Below are positions 1 through 13,187 of a stretch of 64,000 nucleotides of DNA, piece after piece (the first letter of the stretch is position 1; every line of letters starts with the position of its first letter). The notes under the pieces are model-generated. The model did no database searches. It saw only the letters and a list, made by a program, of their open reading frames with translations, and was not told where the DNA came from. The position numbers and the translations under genes are program-made. Source of the DNA: Lolium rigidum (lineage: Eukaryota; Streptophyta; Magnoliopsida; Poales; Poaceae); NCBI RefSeq assembly GCF_022539505.1, contig NC_061514.1:222293837-222357836 (forward strand). Reading direction: 5' to 3'.

Positions 1-3000
1 GAATCTTATAATGTTTACAATATGTCTTTTATGTGAGTTTTGCTGTACCGTTCATCCTTGTGTTTATTTCAAATAACCTTGCTAGCCTAAACCTTGTATC
101 GAGAGGGAATACTTCTCATGCATCCCAAATACTTGAGCCAACCACTATGCCATTTGTGTCCACCATACCTACCTACTACATGGTATTTATCCGCCATTCC
201 AAAGTAAATTGCTTGAGTGCTACCTTTAAAATTCCATCATTCACCTTTGCAATATATAGCTCATGGGACAAATAGCTTAAAAACTATTGTGGTATTGAAT
301 ATGTACTTATGCACTTTATCTCTTATTAAGTTGCTTGTTGTGCGATAACCATGCTTACGGGGACGCCATCAACTATTCTTTGTTGAATATCATGTGAGTT
401 GCTATGCATGTCCGTCTTGTCCGAAGTAAGAGAGATCTACCACCTTTATGGTTGGAGCATGCATATTGTTAGAGAAGAACATTGGGCCGCTAACTAAAGC
501 CATGAATCATGGTGGAAGTTTCAGTTTTGGACATATATCCTCAATCTCATATGAGAATAATAATTGTTGCCACATGCTTATGCATTAAAAAGGAGCCCAT
601 TATCTGTTGTCCATGTTGTCCCGGTATGGATGTCTAAGTTGAGAATAATCAAAAGCGAGAAATCCAAAATGCGAGCTTTCTCCTTAGACCTTTGTACAGG
701 CGGCATGGAGGTACCCCATTGTGACACTTGGTTAAAACATGTGCATTGCAAAGATCCGGTAGTCCAAGCTAATTAGGACAAGGTGCGGGCACTATTAGTA
801 TACTATGCATGAGACTTGCAACTTGTAAGATATAACTTTACATAACTCATATGCTTTATTACTACCGTTGACAAAATTGTTTCATGTTTTCAAAATAAAA
901 GCTCTAGCACAAATATAGCAATCGATGCTTTCCTCTTTGAAGGACCATTCTCTTTACTTTTATGTTGAGTCGGTTCACCTATCTCTCTCCACCTCAAGAA
1001 GCAAACACTTGTGTGAACTGTGCATTGATTCCTACATACTTGCATATTGTACTTGTTATATTACTCTATGTTGACAATTATCCATGAGATATACATGTTA
1101 CAAGTTGAAAGCAACCGCTGAAACTTAATCTTCCTTTGTGTTGCTTCAATACCTTTACTTTGATTTATTGCTTTATGAGTTAACTCTTATGCAAGACTTA
1201 TTAATACTTGTCTTGAAGTACTATTCATGAAAAGTCTTTGCTATATGATTCACTTGTTTACTCATGTCATTACTATTGTTTTGATCGCTGCATCCACTAC
1301 ATATGTTTACAAATAGTATGATCAAGGTTATGATGGCATATCACTTCAGAAATTATCTTTGTTATCGTTTTACCTGCTCGGGACGAGCATAACTAAGCTT
1401 GGGGATGCTTGATACGTCTCCGACGTATCGATAATTTCTTATGTTCTATGCCATATTATTGATGATACCTACATGTTTTATGCACACTTTATGTCATATT
1501 CGTGCATTTTCTGGAACTAACCTATTAACAAGATGCCGAAGTGCCGGTTCTCGTTTTCTGCTGTTTTTGGTTTCGAAATCCTAGTAACGAAATATTCTCG
1601 GAATTGGACGAAACGAAGACCCGGGGGCCTATTTCGCCACGAACCTTCCGGAAGACCGAAGAGCATACGAAGTGGGGCCACGAGGTGGCCAAACCACATG
1701 GCGGCGCGGCCAAGGGGGGCCCGCGCCGCCCTGTGGTGTGGGCCCCTCGTCAGCCCCCGACTCGCCCTTCCGCCTACTTAAAGCCTCCGTCGCGAAACCC
1801 CGATGCGAAAAACCACGATACGGAAAACCTTGCTGAGACGCCGCCGCCGCCGATCCCATCTCGGGGGATTCTGGAGATCTCCTCCGGCGCCCTGCCGGAG
1901 AGGGGATTCATCTCCCGGAGGACTCTACACCGCCATGGTCGCCTCCGGAGTGATGAGTGAGTAGTTCACCCCTGGACTATGGGTCCATAGCAGTAGCTAG
2001 ATGGTTGTCTTCTCCTCATTGTGCTTCATTGTTGGATCTTGTGAGCTGCCTAACATGATCAAGATCATCTATCCGTAATACTCTATGTTGTGTTTGTCGG
2101 GATCCGATGGATAGAGAATACCATGTTATGTTAATTATCAAGTTATTACATATGTGTTGTTTATGATCTTGCATGCTCTCCGTTACTAGTAGAGGCTCTG
2201 GCCAAGTTTTTGCTTTTAACTCCAAGAGGGAGTATTTATGCTCGATAGTGGGTTCATGCCCGCATTGACACCGGGACGAGTGACGAAAAGTTCTAAGGTT
2301 GTGTTGTGCTTGTTGCCACTAGGGATAAAACATTGGCGCTATGTCCGAGGATGTAGTTGTTGATTACATTACGCACCATACTTAATGCAATTGTCCGTTG
2401 CTTTGCAACTTAATACTGGAAGGGGTTCGGACGATAACTCTGAAGGTGGACTTTTTAGGCATAGATGCGAGTTGGATGGCGGTCTATGTACTTTGTCGTA
2501 ATGCCCAATTAAATCTCACTATACTTATCATGCCATGTATGTGCATTGTTATGCCCTCTCTATTTGTCAATTGCCCGACTGTAATTTGTTCACCCAACAT
2601 GCTTTTATCTTATGGGAGAGACACCTCTAGTGAACTGTGGACCCCGGTCCATTCTTTTATACTCGAAATACAAATCTGTCGCAATACTTGTTTTCTTGTT
2701 TTCTCTCGCAAACAATCATCTTCCACACAATACGGTTAACCCTTTGTTACAGCAAGCCGGTGAGATTGACAACCTCACTGTTTCGTTGGGGCAAAGTACT
2801 TTGGTTGTGTTGTGCAGGTTCCACGTTGGCGCCGGAATCTCTGGTGTTGCGCCGCACTACATCCCGCCGCTATCAACCTTCAACGTGCTTCTTGACTCCT
2901 ACTGGTTCGATTAAACCTTGGTTTTTAACTGAGGGAAACTTGCCGTTGAGCGCATCACACCTTCCTCTTGGGGTTCCCAACGGACGTGTCAATTACACGC

Positions 3001-3004
3001 ATCA
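1..3004 (+). mobile_element. Ty3-gypsy retrotransposon, 3' part (non-coding internal end plus 3' LTR), truncated by window start
   Basis: Bases 1-1409 are the untranslated 3' internal region. They match, in reverse complement, the internal end of the minus-strand gypsy at about 15596-17000, so both belong to one family. The region closes with a polypurine-tract-like CTAAGCTTGGGGATGCT directly before an LTR opening TGATACGTCTCC at 1410. The LTR ends ACACGCATCA at 3004. No gag or pol ORF is visible, and short ORFs here are chance. It is a Triticeae-type gypsy LTR by sequence recognition; the exact family was not searched. The element seems to have inserted into the LTR that continues at 3005. 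Confidence 0.85.
1410..3004 (+). repeat. 3' LTR of gypsy element (1595 bp)
   Basis: Starts TGATACGTCTCCGACGTATC and ends CGCATCA, giving TG...CA termini. It carries a GC-rich promoter-like part (about 1640-1960) followed by an AT-rich part. Its first third matches the LTRs of the minus-strand gypsy at 13880-20790 in reverse complement, but the 3' two thirds differ (that copy ends ...GTAGACATCA), so they are different subfamilies. The five bases after the LTR, CCCCA, would be the target duplication; the other copy lies outside the window. Confidence 0.8.
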
Positions 3005-3965
3005 CCCCACTAGACTTTCTTGTTGGAGTGGGAACGGTCTTGTTGTGAGACATCGCCTGTAAGAAGCGGGTCAAGCATGCGTATGTTTACATTTGGGCAA
3101 CCCCTGCAGGGTGTACATCTTATCGATAAGCCGTGTCCGCGGTTATGGACGACTTGGAATTGTATGGCTTGATCATAGAACAACTTACACGTTATACTTG
3201 TTGTTAATAATCTGATAATAACTTTGGTAGTAATATAGCATTACTACAACCGATACCTAATAAAACTTGTCCACCGTTGAGTGCCTTTTACATTGCTTCT
3301 TCGCCTTGTTGAAGGGGATATGTGTAATCGGTTGGGTTATGTTTGTGTAGTATTTTATCTGTTACCTTATGCGCTCTCTTATCTTCTCTGAGTAGACGAA
3401 TGTTGTAGCGTGTCTCTATTGGTTATAGTTTTGTTGCCGCTAAACCTACCATATAGCCCCGGTGATATATTCGCCTGGCGAGCATAGCCATTTCTAGTCT
3501 TGCTAAGTACGTGCCGGAGTTCGTTCCTTGGTACTTACCCTCGCCTTTTATCTTTCTCTTTTGTTTCCTCCTTTTGTCGGCAACCGATGGCCCGACTTCG
3601 ATAGGTACGAGATGACGACGTTAGCAAGGTTACCCTTCCGGCTTGGCCTGGGCAGGGTTATGGACGCCACTGGTTATCTTCAGGACTCTTAGTCCAATTT
3701 GTATCTTGTCCGTACTCGGACGTATTTGATCTTCTGTATGATTTGGATCTTTGTATTGTAGACTCGTTGGAGTCGTTGTTGTAATATATGTTTCTTGTGG
3801 GCTCTATTGTAATCCTGTTGTAATGTTACCGCTCGTGTTAATTCCTCTGGCATCACGTGTGTGATTCGTCGCGCACGTCGTGTCGGAGGGCGTCTCTGAA
3901 TCGATATCATTCGGATTTCGGCGGGATCGCTGGAATCCTCATGGTACCGGTTCCGGGGCGTCACA
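3005..3965 (+). repeat. Right part of a second gypsy-type LTR, interrupted by the gypsy at 1-3004
   Basis: There is no coding potential. The stretch ends abruptly at GGGGCGTCACA (3965), a typical LTR 3' end, and the next base begins in-frame copia pol sequence. I read it as the right portion of an LTR (solo LTR or 3' LTR) inserted in copia A and then split by the element to its left. ATACA (3966-3970) would be its target duplication. The left part lies outside the window. Confidence 0.55.
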
Positions 3966-5848
3966 ATACACTTTCTATCACAGATCCAAAGGCAAAATCT
4001 TTGTTGCCAAGAACGGATCCTTTCTTGAGAAGGAGGTTCTCACTAAAGAAATGACTGGAAGGAAAGTAGAACTCGACGAGGTTATTGAACCTTCTCTCAT
4101 AGATCAAAGTAGCGAAGTGCCGGAAGATGTTCCTGTACAGCCTACACCGATAGGAGAGGAAGCAAATGATGATGATCATGAAACTTCGAACGAAGAAGCT
4201 ACTGAACCTCGCAGATCGACGAGGGAGCGTACCACTCCTGATTGGTATGATCCATGTCTAAATGTCATGATTGTGGATAACAATGATGAAGACCCTACGA
4301 CGTATGAGGAAGCAATGATGAACCCAGATTCCAACAAATGGCACGAAGCCATGAAATCCGAAATGGGATCCATGTATGATAACCAAGTAGGGACGTTGGT
4401 AGACTTACCTGATAGCCGCAAGGCTGTCGAGAATAAATGGATCTTCAAAAGAAAAACATATGCTGATTGTAATATTACTGTCTATAAAGCTCGACTTGTC
4501 GCAAAGGGTTTCCGAAAAATTCAAGGAGTTGACTACGATGAAACTTTCTCACCTGTAGCGAAGCTAAAGTCTGTGAGGATTTTGTTAGCAATAGCTGCAT
4601 TTTTCGATTATGAGATTTGGCAGATGGATGTCAAAACGGCGTTCCTTAATGGTGATATTGAGGAAGAGTTGTATATGGTACAACCCAAAGGTTTTGTCGA
4701 TCCTAAAAATGCTGACAAGGTATGCAAACTTCAGCGTTCCATTTATGGACTGAAGCAAGCATCCCGGAGTTGGAACCGACGCTTTGATAAGGTGATCAAA
4801 GACTTCGGGTTTATACAGACTCATGGTGAGGCATGTATTTACAAGAAAGTGAGTGGGAGCTCTGTAGCATTCCTGATATTATATGTAGGTGACATATTAT
4901 TGATTGGGAATGATATAGAACTTTTATTTGAATAACTGTTTTTCAATGAAAGACCTTGGTGAAGCAGCGTACATTTTAGGCATCAAGATTTATAGAGATA
5001 GATCAAGACGCTTAATAGGGCTTTCACAAAGTACGTACCTGGACAAGATTCTAAAGAAGTTTAGAATGGATGAAAGCAAGAAAGGGTTCTTGCCTATGTT
5101 ACCAGGTAAGGTCTTGAGTAAGACTCAAGGTCCAGCTACGGCAGAAGAAAGAGAGAGGATGAACAAGATCCCCTATGCTTTGGCAGTAGGCTCTATCATG
5201 TATGTCATGTTGTGTACTAGACCGGATATCGCACATGATGTTAGTTTGACCAGCAGATATCAGAGTGATCCAGGAATGGAACACTGGACAACGGTCAAGA
5301 ATATCCTAAAGTACTTGAAAAGGACTAAGGATATGTTTCTTTGTTATGGAGGTGACCAAGAGCTCGTTGTAGCCAGTTACACCGATGCAAGTTGGAACAC
5401 TGATCCTGATGACTCTAAGTCTCAGTCTGGGTACGTGTTTATATTGAATGGTGCTGTAGTAAGCTAGATGAGTTCCAAGCAATGCACGGTGGCAAAGTCT
5501 TCAACTGAATCTGAATACATAGCGGCTTCGGAGGCTTCATCAGAAGCGGTTTGGATGAAGAGGTTCATTGTTGAGCTTGGTGTGGTTTCTAGTGCATTGG
5601 ACCCATTAGTCATCTATTGTGACAACATGGGTGCCATCGCCACTGCACAAGAACCAAGGTCACACAAGAAGCTGAAGCATATCAAGCTATGTTTTCATTC
5701 GATTCGCGAGTACATCGAAGATGGTGAATTAAAGATTTGCAAAGTACACACAGATCTAAATGTGGCAGATCCGTTGACTAAAGCTCTCCCTAGGGAAAGG
5801 CATGAGCAACACCAGAACGCCATGGGTGTTAGGTACCTTACAATGTAA
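3966..5848 (+). pseudogene. Ty1-copia pol remnant: integrase C-terminal tail, reverse transcriptase and RNase H (broken)
   Basis: In the intact family this polyprotein segment copies and integrates the element. Reading starts mid-protein just after the inserted LTR. The RT is clear: ENKWIFKRK, ARLVAKGF, QMDVKTAFLNG, and SIYGLKQASRSWNRRFDKV. The catalytic box reads LYVGDILL at about 4885 instead of YVDD, so a key aspartate is lost. At about 4925-4940 a short deletion after GNDIELL shifts the frame and stops it (TAA 4933-4935). Reading continues from 4928 (FSMKDLGEAAYILGIKIYRD). A TAG at 5465-5467 replaces the usual Trp before SSKQCTVAKSSTESEYIAAS, the RNase H region. The tail is DPLTKALPRERHEQH and ends at 5848. 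At least three lesions make it dead. Gag, protease and most of integrase are missing to the left. Confidence 0.93.
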
Positions 5849-5881
5849 TCTAGATTATTGACTCTAGTGCAAGTGGGAGAC

Positions 5882-7591
5882 TGTTGGAGATATGCCCAAG
5901 AGGCAATAATAAAGTGGTTATTATAATATCTTTGTGTTTATGACAAAATGTTTGCATACCATGCTATAATTGTATTAACCGAAACATTGATACATGTGTG
6001 TTATGTAAACAACAAGGAGTCCCTAGTAAGCCTCTTCTATAACTAGCTTGTTGATTAATAGATGATTATGGTTTCGTGATCATGAACATCGGATGTTATT
6101 AATAACAAGGTTATGCCATTGGATGAATGATATAATGGACACACACCCAAATAAGCGTAGCATGAGATCAAGTCATTAAGTTCAACTTGCTATAAGCTTT
6201 CGATACATAGTTACCTAAGTCCTTTGACCATGAGATCATGTAAATCACTTACACCGGAAGGATGCTTTGATTACATCAAACGCTATTGCGTAAATGGGTG
6301 GTTACAAAGATGGGATTAAGTATTCGGAAAGTGTGAGTTGAGGAATATGGATCAAGAGTGGGATTTGTCCATCCCGATGACGGATAGATATACTCTGGGC
6401 CCTCTCGGTGGAATGTCGTCTAATTAGCTTGCAAGCATATGACTAGGTAACAAGAGATGACATACCACGGTACAAGTAAAGAGTACTTGTCGGAAACGAG
6501 GTTGAACTAGGTATGGAGATACCGATGATCGAACCTCGGACAAGTAAAGTATCGCATGACAAAGGGAATCGATATCGTATGTTAATGGCCCAATCGATCA
6601 CTAAGTTATTGCTGAATGTGTGGGAGCTATTATGGATCTCCAGGTCCCGCTATTGGTTATTGGTCGGAGAGGAGTCTCGATCATGTTCGCATAGTTCACG
6701 AACCGTAGGGTGACGCGCTTAAGGTTCGATGTTGTATAGTAGCTTCGGAATATGAGATGAAGACCAAATGTTGTTTGGAGTATCGGATGAGATCCAGGAC
6801 ATCACGAGGAGGTACGGAATGGTCCGGAGAATAAGATTCATATAATGGAAGTCATCTTCCGGGGTTCGGGAAAAGTTTCGGTGTTTTGACCGGAGCTTCT
6901 AGAAGGTTCTAGAGGGCCACCGGTGGGCCCACCAACCCGGGAGGGGCCACATGAGTGCTACATGTCCTAGTGGGCCAGGCACACTATGACATGTGGGCCC
7001 AAGTCGGCCAGCCCCTTAGATCTCTAGATTTGAATGGTTTAAATAAGAGATAAAAGTTTGGGGAGAGGTTTATCTCCTCCCCCCTTCTTGGTGCGACTTG
7101 GAGAGAGGTGGGGCCAGCCCTAGCCACCCCTCCCTATATATATAGAGGTGAGGAGGATGGCCGGCCACCCCAAGGTTCCCTCTCCCAAAAACCCTAGCCG
7201 CCGATCTCTCTCCTCCACCGCTAGTCTGCTCCGGCTTGGCGAAGCCCTGCAACTTTTCTCCTCCTCCACCACCACCACGCCGTTGTGCTGCTGAGGTTCC
7301 GAGGGGATCTACCACAGCTCCGCTTCCCACTGGAACGGGGAGAGGACGGGCTTCATCGACACCGTACGCACGACCGAGTACGGAAGTGCTGCCGGATTGC
7401 AGCACGGACGATCGACTACATCAACAACGAGATCTAATCTCGTAAGCTTTGGAATCTTCGAGGGTTAGTCTCACATCCTTCTCGTTGCTTCGATCTTGGT
7501 AGATTAGATCTTGCTTCTTCCTAGATTGGTTCTTGGTTTTTGTTCATGTTCACGGTAGAAATTTTTTGTTTTCCATGGAACGAACCCATCA
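5882..7591 (+). repeat. 3' LTR of copia A (about 1.7 kb)
   Basis: A purine tract AAGTGGGAGAC (5871-5881) directly precedes TGTTGGAGATATGCCC, the start of Angela/BARE-type LTRs. The end is CGAACCCATCA at 7591, where the intact form in copia B reads CGAATCCCAACA. It aligns along most of its length with the LTR at 11512-13187, but with enough differences to be a separate insertion. AGGAT (7592-7596) is the expected right target duplication. The LTR has no ORF of interest. Confidence 0.9.
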
Positions 7592-9935
7592 AGGATTCCA
7601 TTCAGAGTTTTTTAACTTTCTATAATGGATAGGGATTCCCAAATATCTTAAACGTAAAGAGCCAAATTCACAACCAAATAGTTGTTTATACTGCTCCTCT
7701 TCCTCTTTGGCCTTACCAAAACAGAAAATCTCACCCTTGTGAAAGTTAATTTTCAGTCCCGATAATTCTTCAAAGAAACGCAAAATTAGTTTCATGTTTA
7801 CAGCCTTCTCAAAGTCATGTTCCATGAAAAGTATCGTGTCATCGGCATATTGCAATATGGAAATTCCTCCGTCAACTAAATGAGGGATAAGGCTTCCTAT
7901 CTGACCATCCTCCTTCGCTCTTGCTATTAGGATAGCCAACATATCTGCAATAATGTTAAACAACATAGGTGACAGTGGGTCACCCTGTCGAAGACCTTTC
8001 CTAGTTTGAAAATAATGACCAATATCATCATTAACCTTGATCCCTACACTACCTTCCTTAACAAATTTATCGATAAGTTGACACCATTTGGGATCAAAAC
8101 CTTTCATTCGCATAACTTGTTGAAGGAAAGGCCATTTTATTTTATCATAGGCTTTCTCAAAATCAATTTTAAATATCACTCCATCCAATTTCTTCCGTTG
8201 AAGTCCGTGAATGGTTTCATGTAAGACAACTACTCCTTCAAGAATATGTCGTCCTGGCATGAATGCCGACTGTGTAGGACTAATAACTGTTTCAGCAACA
8301 GTATTAGCTCTAATAGTAGCAACTTTCGTGAATATTTTAAAACTAACATTGAGCAGACAGATTGGTCACTTATGGATCTGAACCGCATTCTCATTCTTAG
8401 GCAATAGAGTAATAACACCAAAGTTCAGTTTGAACAACTGTAGTCCCCCTGAATGTAGTTGATTGAACATGACATTAAATCACCCTTGATAACTTCCCAA
8501 AAGGTTTGGTAGAACTCAGCTGGAAAGCCATCAGGTCCTGGAGATTTATTTAACTCCATCTGGAAAATAGCATCCTTGACTTCCTTCTCGGTGAATTTAG
8601 CAACAAGGATATTATTCTCCTCTTGGGTTAATTGCGGAATATCCCGTGTATACTCCTCACTCAGTGTGAGGGTAGAAGCAGTTGGCTCTCCAAACAGCTT
8701 CTTGTAATATTCAGAGGTATAAACTTGTAAATTTTCATCACCCACTATGGTTCCTTCCTCTTGTTCTAATTGAAATATTTTTTCCTTCGGTGTTTTCCAT
8801 TTGCAATTAGATGAAAATATTTTGTATTATTCCCTCCTTCTTGAATATGTTTTACCTTGGCTCTTTGTGTCCATTTAGATTCATCGTCTCTACGAAGCTT
8901 TGTTAAATCATCATTTGCCTTTCTTAACTTTGCTCTCTCATCATCATCTAGAGGAAATGACTCGTCTTTCAAGTCCAACTCATGAATTAATAAAATAAAA
9001 TTTTCTTTGTCTTTGTTATATTGTCCGCTTAAACATTTTTCCCAACCTTTAACTAAACGCCTCAAATGTCTGATTTTATTCTGCCATATGGCAACTGGAG
9101 TATTCCCACGGGTCTCAGCCTCCCATTCAGCTCTCACTACCTCATAGAAATTCTCATGTTTCAACCATGATGTTTCAAAAGAAAAGTGAGCTTTATTGCC
9201 ACTATGAGCGTGGTTGCCCGAATCAGTTGACAAAGGAGCATGGTCAGAACCAGTCCTTGTCAAAGCTCTAACTGTGACTAAAGGAAATTTTTGTTCCCAC
9301 TCAAGTGTCGAAATGATACGGTCAAGATTCTCATAAGTTGGACTTTCCCTTCGATTAGCCCAGGTGAATTGCCTACCTGAGAGAGCAGTGTGGAACCCGA
9401 ATACCTGGATTTAGACTCTCAATAATGGCATTAAAAACGAAAGGCCAGTGTGGCTTGAAGTTATCCTTATTCTTATCTTCTTTTCTCCTAAAAATGTTAA
9501 AATCACCTCAAATAAGAGAAGGTGTGGAACCCGAATCACCCATCCTGGCTAGTTCGGCTAGGAATTGTGCTTTATGGGCATCTTGAGCAGCACCATAGAC
9601 TGACACTAATACCCACTCAAATCCATCATGTTTGCATTTAACATGTAATTTGACACAAAAATCACCTGTTTCAACTAAACCAACTTGTAGTGACGCATTA
9701 TTAATTCCAACTAAAATACCTCCAGACCTCCCATGAGGAGGGAGACAAAACAAGGAAAAGTCTAGCCCATTTTCCAATTTTTTAAGAAAAGGTATTGAAA
9801 AATTAGATATCCCTGCTCCAGTAAGGCGATAAAATCTAATTTTTCCTCCCTCAATTGTTCTTTGACAAACAAGTGTTTTGCAACATCACCGAAACCATCT
9901 GAATTCCAGAATAAACCTTTTATTGAACTTATCTT
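7592..9935 (-). pseudogene. LINE (L1-type) ORF2: endonuclease and reverse transcriptase, broken and 3'-truncated
   Basis: ORF2 of plant L1-type LINEs nicks the target and primes reverse transcription there. Reading right to left, an APE-like endonuclease start (IKGLFWNSDGFGDVAKHLF) lies near 9880-9930. Then come GRSGGILVGINN and WVLVSVYGAAQ (about 9590-9750), a GDFN motif near 9490, and TRTGSDHAPL at about 9240, the catalytic SDH. The linker is at 8770-9240. RT motifs follow: NKSPGPDGFPAEFY (about 8520), KIDFEKAYDKIKW (about 8150), GLRQGDPLSPMLF (about 7980) and the catalytic YADD (about 7840). Stops and frameshifts occur near 9780, 9500, 9390, 8760 and 8425. The copy ends after LKNSEWNP where copia A begins, so the thumb and 3' end are cut off. 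Confidence 0.92.
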
Positions 9936-11511
9936 AACTTGAAGATTTGTTTTTTAATCTAGCACTCCTACGTACCCCAGACAAGTCAAAATCTTTCCTC
10001 TTACGAGATTTCTTAAGTTTAATTATAGGCATTAGCAAATTGTCCTGTTCGAAAAACTCTTGCGCCTCCTCTATTATCAAATCTCCAGTAAGACTTGAAA
10101 ATTTGGAAGTTAGCAAACCGCTTTGATCTTCCTCGCTATGTAGACTAGTCTCAACATTCTTCTTTAAAATTACTAATGTTCGATTGGCATCTACCTCCTT
10201 AATAGAAGTTGCATCTTTTAAAGCTTCCTCTTTATTTTTCCCCAAATAAATGCCTAGATGACTCACTTTACTCAAAATCTCCTCATCGGACAAAGAAGTA
10301 ATTGAATATTTAGATTTCACATTACCTGGAGAAGAAAAGTCGTGTCTGGAGTTGGCATTTTGCATGGCCCTTTCCATCTGAGTAGCATCTGCATTTGGTT
10401 GTGCACGAATCCTGTCGCTTGCCCGAACAGACAACGAAGGAGCTGCAATAACACCAAAAGCCGCCACTTTATTCGCCAATGGAGTGTTCTTTGTCACCCC
10501 TTCGATGTCAATTACATTAGCTGTTGGAGTACCTGAAAACTATCGCGTTACCAAGGTTGGCGATGAAGAAATTTCTAGACCAAAAAGAATGCTAATACCT
10601 GTATTTTTCATCGAAGCAACAGCGTAGTCCATAGTAGCATTGTTCACAGACGATCCAGAGCCAACAAACGCACCCAATCTGAGATTCAGCCCATGCTGGC
10701 CGACAGCATCCATGGCGGGCCCCACAGGCGTCCGCTGCGTCAGAGCAGGAGAAGCAGGCTGGGACGGGGCGGCCACCGCGGGATCGCCGCCTAGGAGCAC
10801 AGCAGCTACTCCACGGTCGCCAAGTGGCGCCCTGCATGCTGCAGTCTGCCCAGTAGCAGACGTCTTCAACTTGGGATCGGTGCAGGGTTGGTCAGCGGCC
10901 AACCGGCGATCGCCAGCTAGCGGCGTGTCTGCCGCAGTAGCAGCAGCAGTCACAGCAGCCGACTACACAACACTGTGGTGGTCAGCGGCCAACCGGGGCT
11001 CGGCAGCTGGCGCCGTGTCTGCCGCAGCTGCAGCAGGAGTCACGGCAGCCGACATCGGCCAATGAGCAGCAGGCGGGCCAGGGGATAGTGACCGCTGCGC
11101 CCGAGGCGACCGTGCGGCTTCCCGAGGTGGTAGCGCACCTGGCCGGGTCGCTGCACCCAAAGGTGACGCGCCACGTGAGGCGTAGCTGCCTAGTAGCAGC
11201 TTGTCGTCACCTGCAGCACCTGGTGGCTCCGATCCCGACCGGATCAGCATCGATCCCGGTGCAGCATCAGCATGGGAAGGCGTGCCAGCACTGATATTTC
11301 TTGTATTAGCATGCGATATAGAAAGTGTATCAAAAAATTGCAATTTTCATCCGAATTAAAAATACAAGATGAACAATGTTGTATATGAGCAGGTGCAGGA
11401 TTATTAAATTGAGTACATTTGTTCAACAAAGCCTTACTAAAAGAACCAAACACCATTGGAACCTCAAATAGGTGTTGAACTTGGCGGGCAACAACGCTCT
11501 TAGCATTATTC
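9934..11511 (-). pseudogene. LINE ORF1 (gag-like), 5'-truncated and frameshifted
   Basis: This is the region upstream of ORF2 on the same strand. The last part (9934-10497) is open for 187 codons and ends RRSARLKNKSSS just where ORF2 begins, the usual ORF1/ORF2 arrangement. The C-terminal region is lysine- and serine-rich. Further 5' (10540-11343) the sequence is GC-rich, with Ala/Pro-rich reading in several frames. It contains a direct duplication of a roughly 75-bp segment at about 10890-11055 (GTCAGCGGCCAACCGG... twice). The start is lost where the copia B LTR begins at 11512. ORF1 proteins bind the LINE RNA. No zinc knuckle could be located. The assignment rests mainly on position. Confidence 0.6.
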
Positions 11512-13187
11512 TGTTGGAGATATGCCCGAGAGGCAATAATAAATTAGTTATTGTTATATCTTAGTGTTCATGATAAATGTTTACATCCCATGCTATAATT
11601 GTATTAACCTAAACATTGATACATGTGTGTTATGTAAACAACAAGGAGTCCCTAGTAAGCCTCTTGTCTAACTAGCTTGTTGATTAATAGATGATCATGG
11701 TTTCATGATCATGAACATTGGATGTTGTTAATAACAAGGTTATGTCATTGGGTGAATGATATAATGGACACACACCCAAATAAGCGTAGCATGAGATCAA
11801 GTCATTAAGTTCATCTTGCTATAAGCTTTCGATACATAGTTACCTAGTCCTTCGACCATGAGATCATGTAAATCACTTACACCGAAAGGGTGCTTTGATT
11901 ACATCAAACGCCACTGCGTAAATGGGTGGTTATAAAGATGGGATTAAGTATTCGGAAAGTATGAGTTCAGGCATATGAATCAAGAGTGGGATTTGTCCAT
12001 CCTGATGATGGATAGATATACTCTGGGCCCTCTCGGTGGAATGACATCTAATTAGCTGGCAAGCATGTGACACGGTCACAAGAGATGACATACCACGGTA
12101 CGAGTAAAGAGTACTTGTCGGTAACGAGGTTTAACTAGGTATGGAGATACCGATGATCAAACGTCGGACAAGTAAAGTATCGCGTGACAAAGGGAATCGG
12201 TATCGTATGTTAAAGGTTCATGCGATCACTAGTTCACCGTTGAGTGAGTGGGAGTTATTATGGATCTCCAAACCCCACTAATAATTATTGATTGGAGAAG
12301 TTCTCGACCATGTCCACTTCATTCACGAACCGTAGGGTGACACACTTAAGGTTCGTCGACGCATTTGAGTGGATATGGAACGCCGGAGAAAAGAATGGAC
12401 AGTGCAGGAATTATTTTGACATACTGCCGAAATAAGTTTCGGCATATCAAAATTATTGCAAGGAGAAAATTATTAATGTATGTTCATTGAATGAAGTATT
12501 CATTGATGAAGTGTTCATTGAATGAAGTATTCATTAATTGAAGTAATATTAAATAAAGAGAATTAAAATTGTTTTAATGGAAAACTCTTGGCTTTTGAGT
12601 GGAAAGTCCACTAAAATTATGAGGCTTGAGTGGAGGTGAGTGGGAGCTCCACCCACAAGATCGAGGGAGAGGTGGGGGCACCTCTTGGGACGTGATCCCC
12701 TTGGGGCTGGCTGCCTCCCCTCCTCCTACATATAGTGGTGCTCTCACACCTTCTAAAAGTTGCTCTCACACATGCCCTTTGGTTGGCATCTTCCTCCCTT
12801 GCTTAGCTGATCCACCTCACGAGCGGTTGCTTAGGCGAAGCCCTACTCAAGAGTAGTCTCCACCACCACCACCATGATGTAGTGCTGCTGGAGTTCCCGA
12901 GGATCCACTACTTCTGCTACCCAACTGGAGCATGGAACGGAGGTCGTCATCAAGTTGTACGTGTGACCGATCACGGAGGCGCTGCCCATTTGTGACGCTG
13001 ATCTTGGCGACCTTGAGGATGGGCATGTACATTCTACACCAACCACGTTTGTTTGCGGGAACGTTATCCTGCTACCGGTCTTCGAGGGTGAGTCCTTCTG
13101 AAACCGTTACAAGTATCTCCTAGATTCGATCTTGGTGTGTTGCAAACTGTAGGAATTTTTTGGTTTTCGATGCAACGAATCCCAACA
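11512..13187 (+). repeat. 5' LTR of copia B (1676 bp)
   Basis: Starts TGTTGGAGATATGCCCGAGA and ends AATCCCAACA at 13187, directly followed by a primer binding site. It is homologous to the copia A LTR, so the two belong to the same broad family. The left flank TATTC (11507-11511) would be the target duplication. The matching 3' LTR is not in the window. The LTR carries a repeated GAAGTATTCATTGA-type stretch at about 12480-12545. Confidence 0.92.

Noticed and set aside
1517..1960. Overlapping ORFs on both strands in the GC-rich part of the gypsy LTR
   Set aside because: They lie inside an LTR, have no family resemblance, and the same region in the paired LTRs at 15000-15570 and 20200-20840 shows matching shadow ORFs.
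7070..7445. ORFs of 69-111 codons near the 3' end of the copia A LTR
   Set aside because: GC-rich part of an LTR, not kept in the copia B LTR.
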